Below, in pieces: positions 15,430-18,404 of a stretch of 18,404 nt of DNA. This DNA is from Candidatus Altimarinota bacterium (lineage in GTDB: Bacteria; Patescibacteriota; Gracilibacteria; CAIRYL01): NCBI GenBank assembly GCA_027053135.1, contig JALUEA010000020.1, positions 1 to 18,404 on the forward strand, written 5' to 3'. Numbering within the stretch: position 1 is the first letter of the stretch; each line of letters starts with the position of its first letter. Made by a program: the position numbers and the translations under genes. The notes under the pieces are model-generated. The model made no database searches and was not told where the DNA came from. It saw only the letters and a list, made by a program, of their open reading frames with translations.

Positions 15430-16974
15430 CTATTTTGAGACAACTTCTTTAATAATTTCTGCTGCTTTTTTTGTTCCTTCATATGATAAGTTTGGTAAAC
15501 TCACACGAATAACCCGTGTTCTATTTTTTTTATGACGATCAGAACGAGAAAAAAACAAATTTGCAGGCATTACCACTACCCCCAACTTGGCAATATCTTC
15601 CATTACAGCCTCTATATCTCGTGATTTCGAATAATCTGATTCAATTGTTTCTAAATCCACCATTCCATAATAACTATTTCCCTTATATGGAATTCCTAAC
15701 GTTTCATAAAAAATAGTAACTTTTTTTCGAAGCATCTTTACATACTCATCTCTTTCTTTTTTTCCAAGAATCACATGAGCTAAAGAAAGTGCAACAGATG
15801 GACCAGGTATCCCTGTAATATGTTGAAACAATCCAATATTTTTTCCACCAGGAGATTTTGCTAAAAATAATAAATGTCGTATATTTTTATATTTTTTCAA
15901 AAAATAATTTTGTAATATATTATTGGTAATATATTCATTTGCTTCATCAGATACATAAATATCTCCAGACCGAACCCCAGTAGCTCTTTCAATTTTTGAA
16001 AGAGAATCTATTTGAATAAGTCGTTTTCGTGCTTCTGGATAATGACAAATTGTTCGTGTATCATCAAAAAATCGAAGATACACACTATCTGTTATAATCA
16101 ATGAATTATGTTCTTCTGCTATATCAATAATTCCTCGTAAAAAAGTATCACTACTTGCAAACCCTGTAGGGTTATTAGGATCAATTAAAATAATAGCTCG
16201 TACTTTTTTCTCTAAATTTTTCACTTTCTTTAAATCATCTTCATCAATTTCTCCTGTTTGTGGATCAACAGAAATAGATACTACATTAACCCCTCTCTCT
16301 TCAAATAAATTATTATACGGTGCATATACCGGAGAAGTCATAACAACCGTATGACCACGTTTTAAATACTTAATACCCTCTCTTCCTAAAGCCTTAAAAG
16401 TTGCCCCAATTCCATGCGACGCTCCCATTATTCCAATCAATTCATGCGCTTTCACTTTTATTCCTAAATATTTCGAATATTCTTCTGCCATAGTAGCCTG
16501 TAACAATGGATGCCCTGCTGGTTGCGGATACCGTCCACCCATCAAATTTGAATATTTAAATAACTCATAATAAATATCAAATCGCGAATAGCCGAGATTT
16601 TGTGCATCACAAATACGCTCAAGTTCTGTAATAAATTCTTTCCAATCATTTACTAATTCTTCTGCAACATGTGTTGCATATTTTTCATACGCAACTTTTT
16701 CTACTAACGCTTCTATTTCTGACAAATCACTTTCTTTTCGTTTAAAAAACAAATTGTTTTCTGTATCTACATTATGATTATTGAATGCAATATCAAGCAT
16801 TGCAAGAAAAGAAAAAAATTGCCGAGAACGCACATTTGGTGAAAATCCATACCCCGGTTCCCCCTGAGACAAATCTAACACATTTCTCACTCCTACCGAT
16901 TTTTCTGCAATTTCTTTTAATTTTCGAAATGCTAAAAACGGAATTGTTTCCTCTATTGAAAATGAATATTCCAT
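15430..16974 (-). CDS. PLP-dependent aminotransferase class I/II, long form (AspD-like layout)
   Basis: 514 residues, about 120 more than ordinary class I aminotransferases. Fold-type I marks: LSQGEPGYGF near 34-43, GASHGIGATF in the cofactor loop, DPNNPTG with Asn267-Asn268-Pro269-Thr270-Gly271, ITDSVY with the ring-nitrogen Asp, and SLSKIERATGVRSGD with Schiff-base Lys327. An extra mostly helical stretch (about 50-165) separates the N-terminal arm from the core and leads into GGRYPQPAGHPLLQ. This length, the position of the lysine and the N-terminal layout resemble aspartate 4-decarboxylase/aminotransferase (AspD) enzymes more than short transaminases, but residue-level similarity cannot be measured here. 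Cytoplasmic. Transcribed alone: the ftsZ terminator is upstream and the aspS promoter downstream. Stop TAG. Substrate unproven. Confidence 0.85.
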   Translation of the reverse strand: MEYSFSIEETIPFLAFRKLKEIAEKSVGVRNVLDLSQGEPGYGFSPNVRSRQFFSFLAMLDIAFNNHNVDTENNLFFKRKESDLSEIEALVEKVAYEKYATHVAEELVNDWKEFITELERICDAQNLGYSRFDIYYELFKYSNLMGGRYPQPAGHPLLQATMAEEYSKYLGIKVKAHELIGIMGASHGIGATFKALGREGIKYLKRGHTVVMTSPVYAPYNNLFEERGVNVVSISVDPQTGEIDEDDLKKVKNLEKKVRAIILIDPNNPTGFASSDTFLRGIIDIAEEHNSLIITDSVYLRFFDDTRTICHYPEARKRLIQIDSLSKIERATGVRSGDIYVSDEANEYITNNILQNYFLKKYKNIRHLLFLAKSPGGKNIGLFQHITGIPGPSVALSLAHVILGKKERDEYVKMLRKKVTIFYETLGIPYKGNSYYGMVDLETIESDYSKSRDIEAVMEDIAKLGVVVMPANLFFSRSDRHKKNRTRVIRVSLPNLSYEGTKKAAEIIKEVVSK

Positions 16975-17078
16975 ATATTCTGTTTAAAAAATAGTATATG
17001 CACCTGCAAAGTACCATAATATATTATCTATAGACAAATAAATATTCATACTTCCTATTCCATTAATTTTTATTAATA

Positions 17079-17111
17079 AAAAAATACCGCAATATATTGT
17101 CAGTATTTTTT
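17079..17111 (-). terminator. Intrinsic terminator after ftsZ
   Basis: A 9-bp inverted repeat AAAAAATAC/GTATTTTTT (17079-17087 and 17103-17111) encloses an inner palindrome CAATATATTG, giving a longer imperfect hairpin. On the minus strand it ends in a T-rich tract. It lies 25 bases after the ftsZ stop and separates ftsZ from the aminotransferase gene. Confidence 0.75.
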
Positions 17112-17136
17112 CTGCATAATAATTTTTTGTACCGTA

Positions 17137-18357
17137 TTACACCTTTCGTCGTAAAAACGCAGGAACTTCTAAATCATCAAAAGAAGTATTTGATTTTTGT
17201 GTCTCATCAAGTTTCGATTGAACATCTAAAGACTGTTGTACTGATTTTTTATCAGATTTTAATGACAAAGACCGAACTCCCTTTGATTCTGTTTTTTTTG
17301 TTTTTCGCAACAATGGAGTATCATCTAAAATAGAATCATCATCAAAACCAGTAGCTATTACTGTACATTTTACTTCTCCAGTATACGAATCATTTACCAC
17401 TGCTCCAAAAATAATATTTGCATCTTCATCAATATGTTCTGTAACAATTTCAGCAGCTTCATTTACTTCAAACATTGAAAGATCTGTTCCTCCAGTAATA
17501 TTCAAAAGAAGTCCTTTTGCCCCATTTATTGATTGTTCAAGCAAAGGAGATTCTATTGCTGCCGTTGCAGCATCAACTGCTCGTGTTTCTCCAGTTCCAA
17601 ATCCTATCCCCATTAAAGCAGATCCTGCTGATTTCATAACAGATTTTACATCAGCAAAATCAACATTTATTAACCCATGAACCGTAATTAAATCAGAAAC
17701 ACCCTGAATACCTTGTCGCAACACTTCATCAACAATCGAAAATGCTTCTGTTAATGGCATTTTCTTGTCTATAAGTCCTAGTAATCGATCATTCGGAATG
17801 GTTATAAGCGTATCAACCCGTTCTTTTAATTGTTTCAAACCCTCAATAGATTGTTTCCGTCGTTTCGCACCTTCAAAAGAGAATGGTTTTGTTACAACCG
17901 CAACAGTTAAACACCCTAAATCTTTCGCAATTTCCGCAACAACAGGAGCAGAACCTGTTCCTGTTCCACCTCCCATTCCTGCAGTAATAAATACAAGATC
18001 AGATCCTTCCAATACTTTTCGAATTTCTTCAGAAGATTCTTCTGCAGCCTGTCGACCAATTTCTGGATTAGCCCCTGCACCTAATCCTTTTGTTGTCCCT
18101 TTTCCAATATTTATTTTTTCTTCCGCACCTGTCATTGCAAGTGCTTGAATATCTGTATTAAGAGCAACAAAACTTACTCCCTTTACATTATCTACCATTT
18201 TTGCAAGCGTATTTCCTCCAGCTCCACCACAACCAACTACTTTAATAACTGCACCTGGTCCAAATTGATTAACTACAGGTTCTTTTTTCTTCTGCACAGA
18301 TGATTTTTTCGAAGATGTATTTCCAGAAAAAATATCTTTAATCCTTGAATCTGACAT
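17137..18357 (-). CDS. ftsZ: Cell division GTPase FtsZ
   Basis: 406 residues. It is the tubulin-like GTPase that polymerises into the division ring on the inner face of the membrane. Seen: GCGGAGGN (42-49) at the start of the nucleotide fold, the GTP-binding signature GGGTGTGS at 129-136, and the T7 synergy loop NVDFAD at 231-236. After a Lys/Ser-rich linker (about 350-390) comes the C-terminal conserved peptide VPAFLRRKV (398-406), which anchors FtsZ to FtsA, SepF or ZipA-type partners. An N-terminal tail of about 35 Lys/Ser-rich residues precedes the core, longer than in E. coli. ATG at 18357 is preceded by AAGA, a weak ribosome site. Its upstream neighbour (often ftsA) is outside the window. 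Stop TAA, then its own terminator. Confidence 0.98.
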   Translation of the reverse strand: MSDSRIKDIFSGNTSSKKSSVQKKKEPVVNQFGPGAVIKVVGCGGAGGNTLAKMVDNVKGVSFVALNTDIQALAMTGAEEKINIGKGTTKGLGAGANPEIGRQAAEESSEEIRKVLEGSDLVFITAGMGGGTGTGSAPVVAEIAKDLGCLTVAVVTKPFSFEGAKRRKQSIEGLKQLKERVDTLITIPNDRLLGLIDKKMPLTEAFSIVDEVLRQGIQGVSDLITVHGLINVDFADVKSVMKSAGSALMGIGFGTGETRAVDAATAAIESPLLEQSINGAKGLLLNITGGTDLSMFEVNEAAEIVTEHIDEDANIIFGAVVNDSYTGEVKCTVIATGFDDDSILDDTPLLRKTKKTESKGVRSLSLKSDKKSVQQSLDVQSKLDETQKSNTSFDDLEVPAFLRRKV

Positions 18358-18404
18358 ATTCTTATTTTAAATTTTTTTATAAATAATATTATTATTCTTA
18401 ATAC

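Noticed and set aside
17765..18148. 127-residue open frame on the plus strand antisense to ftsZ
   Set aside because: It lies wholly inside ftsZ, is Ser/Pro-rich as expected from the reverse of Gly/Ala-rich coding, and has no promoter or ribosome site.
54..18357. Code 25 (UGA as glycine)
   Set aside because: No gene contains an in-frame TGA, glycine is served by GGA and other GGN codons, and all proteins are full length without recoding.
1..18404. tRNA, CRISPR, insertion sequence or phage genes
   Set aside because: All gaps are under about 195 bases and show no cloverleaf, spaced repeats, transposase or phage proteins.

Overview
This is an 18.4 kb, very AT-rich stretch of bacterial chromosome that is almost entirely coding. 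It holds 13 protein genes and no recognisable tRNA, rRNA, CRISPR array, insertion sequence or phage gene. No gene-free stretch exceeds about 195 bases. Eleven genes lie on the minus strand; only rseP and dnaB are on the plus strand. The lineage cannot be fixed from one window. The base composition, the general lack of Shine-Dalgarno sites, and a tandem pair of small TrbC/VirB2-like pilin proteins of a kind common in Patescibacteria (CPR) suggest a Patescibacteria-like organism, perhaps near the Gracilibacteria/Peregrinibacteria side. All genes read through under the ordinary code. None ends in TGA (ten TAA, three TAG), and CGA is clearly arginine because it encodes invariant Arg residues.

Layout from the left. 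Two paralogous pilin-like genes (54-970, minus) share one promoter and face rseP (1163-2323, plus), an intramembrane site-2 protease. An alpha/beta hydrolase (2343-3155, minus) converges on rseP and diverges from dnaB (3265-4611, plus), the replicative helicase. A strong bidirectional hairpin terminator (4618-4650) separates dnaB from pnp (4679-6802, minus). Upstream of pnp is murA (6889-8223, minus). Another terminator (8286-8321) lies between murA and an unusual regulator (8354-9508, minus), made of sigma-70 region 4 fused to several winged-helix units including a HARE-HTH domain. Then comes an apparent operon aspS-panB-RND transporter (15303 down to 9640, minus) with gaps of 6 and 15 bases. 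A long PLP-dependent aminotransferase-like gene (15430-16974, minus) and ftsZ (17137-18357, minus), followed by its own terminator (17079-17111), complete the window.

Most of the window is housekeeping: replication (DnaB), division (FtsZ), peptidoglycan precursor synthesis (MurA), RNA turnover (PNPase), translation (AspRS) and membrane proteolysis (RseP). AspRS carries the His31/Gly83 pair linked to non-discriminating enzymes, which implies the indirect amidotransferase route to Asn-tRNA. The entries most worth a second look are the sigma-region-4/HARE-HTH protein, the duplicated pilin-like pair, the AcrB-type RND pump with no visible adaptor or outer-membrane partner, and a lone panB between aspS and that pump. 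Promoters that can be read tend to have an extended -10 of the form TGATA and poor -35 boxes.
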